From Acidimicrobiaceae bacterium (GTDB lineage: Bacteria > Actinomycetota > Acidimicrobiia > Acidimicrobiales > Palsa-688): 5,171 bases of DNA. The position numbers were made by a program, and so were the translations under genes. Shown piece after piece: positions 4,476 to 5,171 of this stretch. The notes beneath the pieces were generated by a model that saw only the letters and a program-made list of their open reading frames with translations, did not search any database and had not been told where the DNA came from. The stretch is taken from assembly GCA_003156795.1 (NCBI GenBank), contig PMHU01000335.1:9483-14653 (forward strand), in the 5' to 3' direction. How positions within the stretch are numbered: the stretch's first letter is position 1; each line of letters begins with the position of its first letter.

Positions 4476-5171
4476 GTGAGCAAAGCGGCCCTCGATCTCG
4501 CGCCCGAAGCTGGCGGGCCGTTTTCGATCGCCTCTCGGGGCGTGACCTTGTCGGCGTACCTGGCCCGCCCGGCCCCCTCGGCCGCCGGCGGCTCTGGTCG
4601 TCACGGCCTCGTCCTGTGCCACGGTTTTCCGGTTGAGTCGACCCACTCGGAGACGCAGAGCCGGGGCTACCAGGAGCTCGCGGATCGTCTGGCGACCGAC
4701 ACCGGATGGATGGTCCTGACCTTCAGCTTCCGCGGGACAGCCGATTCCACGGGCAACTTCTCGCTCGGCGGCTGGCTCGAGGATCTCAAGGCGGCCACGA
4801 ACACGCTCGCTACGGTCGCCGGGGTCGACGCGGTATGGGTATGCGGGTTCGCGGCCGGGGGCGCGCTCGCGTTGTGCGCGGCGGGGGAGGACACCCGCGT
4901 ACGTGGCGTCGCCGCCTTCTCGGCGCCGGCCGACTTCGCCGAGCGCGCCGCTGACGCCCGCCGCTTCGTCGCCCAGGCGCGCGCCGCCGGCGTCATCCGG
5001 GACGCCGGGTTCCCGTCGGACCTGGATGCGTGGGCGCGCGAGCTGAGGGATGTCAGACCTCTCAGGCTCATAGGCAATATCCCGCCGCGGCCCGTCCTGC
5101 TCGTCCACGGCGCCAACGACGAAGTCGTACCGGTGCTCGATTCCCGCGCCCTGGCCGACGCCGGCGGTGAG
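4476..5171 (+). CDS. Alpha/beta-hydrolase fold protein, 3' partial, nucleophile Ser replaced by Ala
   Basis: The frame from GTG 4476 stays open to the right edge, giving 232 residues, so the C-terminus with the expected catalytic His is missing. The fold is recognised from LVLCHGFP (oxyanion-hole HG, His codon 4620), FSFRGT (from 4722), the nucleophile elbow VCGFAAGGALAL (around 4839-4874), AAFSAPADF, and VLLVHGANDEVVP, whose Asp (codon 5118) is the usual acid position. The elbow normally reads G-x-S-x-G; here it is G-F-A-A-G, with Ala encoded by GCG 4851-4853. The protein may therefore be non-hydrolytic or use another residue. GTG 4476 was chosen because a modest purine-rich RBS (GAGAG, 4464-4468) precedes it. 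An in-frame GTG at 4458 sits against the hairpin without an RBS, and the upstream in-frame stop is at 4386-4388. No signal peptide is evident. The long structured leader suggests post-transcriptional control. Confidence 0.85.
   Translation, partial: MSKAALDLAPEAGGPFSIASRGVTLSAYLARPAPSAAGGSGRHGLVLCHGFPVESTHSETQSRGYQELADRLATDTGWMVLTFSFRGTADSTGNFSLGGWLEDLKAATNTLATVAGVDAVWVCGFAAGGALALCAAGEDTRVRGVAAFSAPADFAERAADARRFVAQARAAGVIRDAGFPSDLDAWARELRDVRPLRLIGNIPPRPVLLVHGANDEVVPVLDSRALADAGGE

Noticed and set aside
4416..5108. 230-residue open frame on the minus strand
   Set aside because: It lies antisense to the alpha/beta-hydrolase gene. Its translation is low-complexity, rich in Arg and Gly with no recognisable domain, as expected for a shadow frame in GC-rich DNA.

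Overview
The window is GC-rich DNA with GTG and probably CTG starts and strong G/C bias at third codon positions. Its gene families are common in Actinomycetota, and an uncultured acidimicrobial- or streptomycete-like actinobacterium is my best guess. That is an inference from composition and protein style; no rRNA or other taxonomic marker is present.

Layout: (1) Bases 1-2072 (+) hold nearly all of a glycogen-debranching-type glucosidase whose first few codons lie off the left edge. (2) Bases 2073-2262 are a 190-bp convergent gap packed with secondary structure: a terminator-like hairpin, a 29-bp imperfect inverted repeat and a 15-bp tandem duplication. (3) Bases 2263-2865 (-) encode a small glyoxalase-II-like metallo-beta-lactamase-fold hydrolase with a complete metal-ligand set. 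(4) A 77-bp divergent spacer leads to (5) an acyl-CoA dehydrogenase family protein at 2943-4058 (+). It keeps the FAD-binding signatures but has non-acidic residues at both usual catalytic-glutamate positions. (6) A terminator-like hairpin follows at 4059-4110. (7) The gap 4059-4475 contains a candidate promoter, then a structured RNA leader. (8) From 4476 to the right edge (+) there is an alpha/beta-hydrolase fold protein, cut off at its C-terminus, with Ala where the nucleophilic Ser is expected.

The most notable region is the leader at about 4243-4475. It begins with an 18-nt stretch that can pair with the 3' end of 16S rRNA along its whole length (one G:U). This extended Shine-Dalgarno is sequestered in a perfect 12-bp stem whose other arm mimics the 16S 3' end. 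The loop contains a 14-codon mini-ORF whose TAG stop is exactly the triloop of a second perfect hairpin. More hairpins and a 10-bp direct repeat follow, and an 11-bp G/C stem sits just before the hydrolase start. This looks like a translation-coupled leader or a ribosome-binding small RNA. I do not recognise it as a named Rfam class.

The genes do not form one pathway. Carbohydrate debranching, thioester or small-ester hydrolysis and acyl-CoA oxidation are all central-metabolism functions. Each gene appears to be its own transcription unit, because strands alternate and terminator-like structures separate them.
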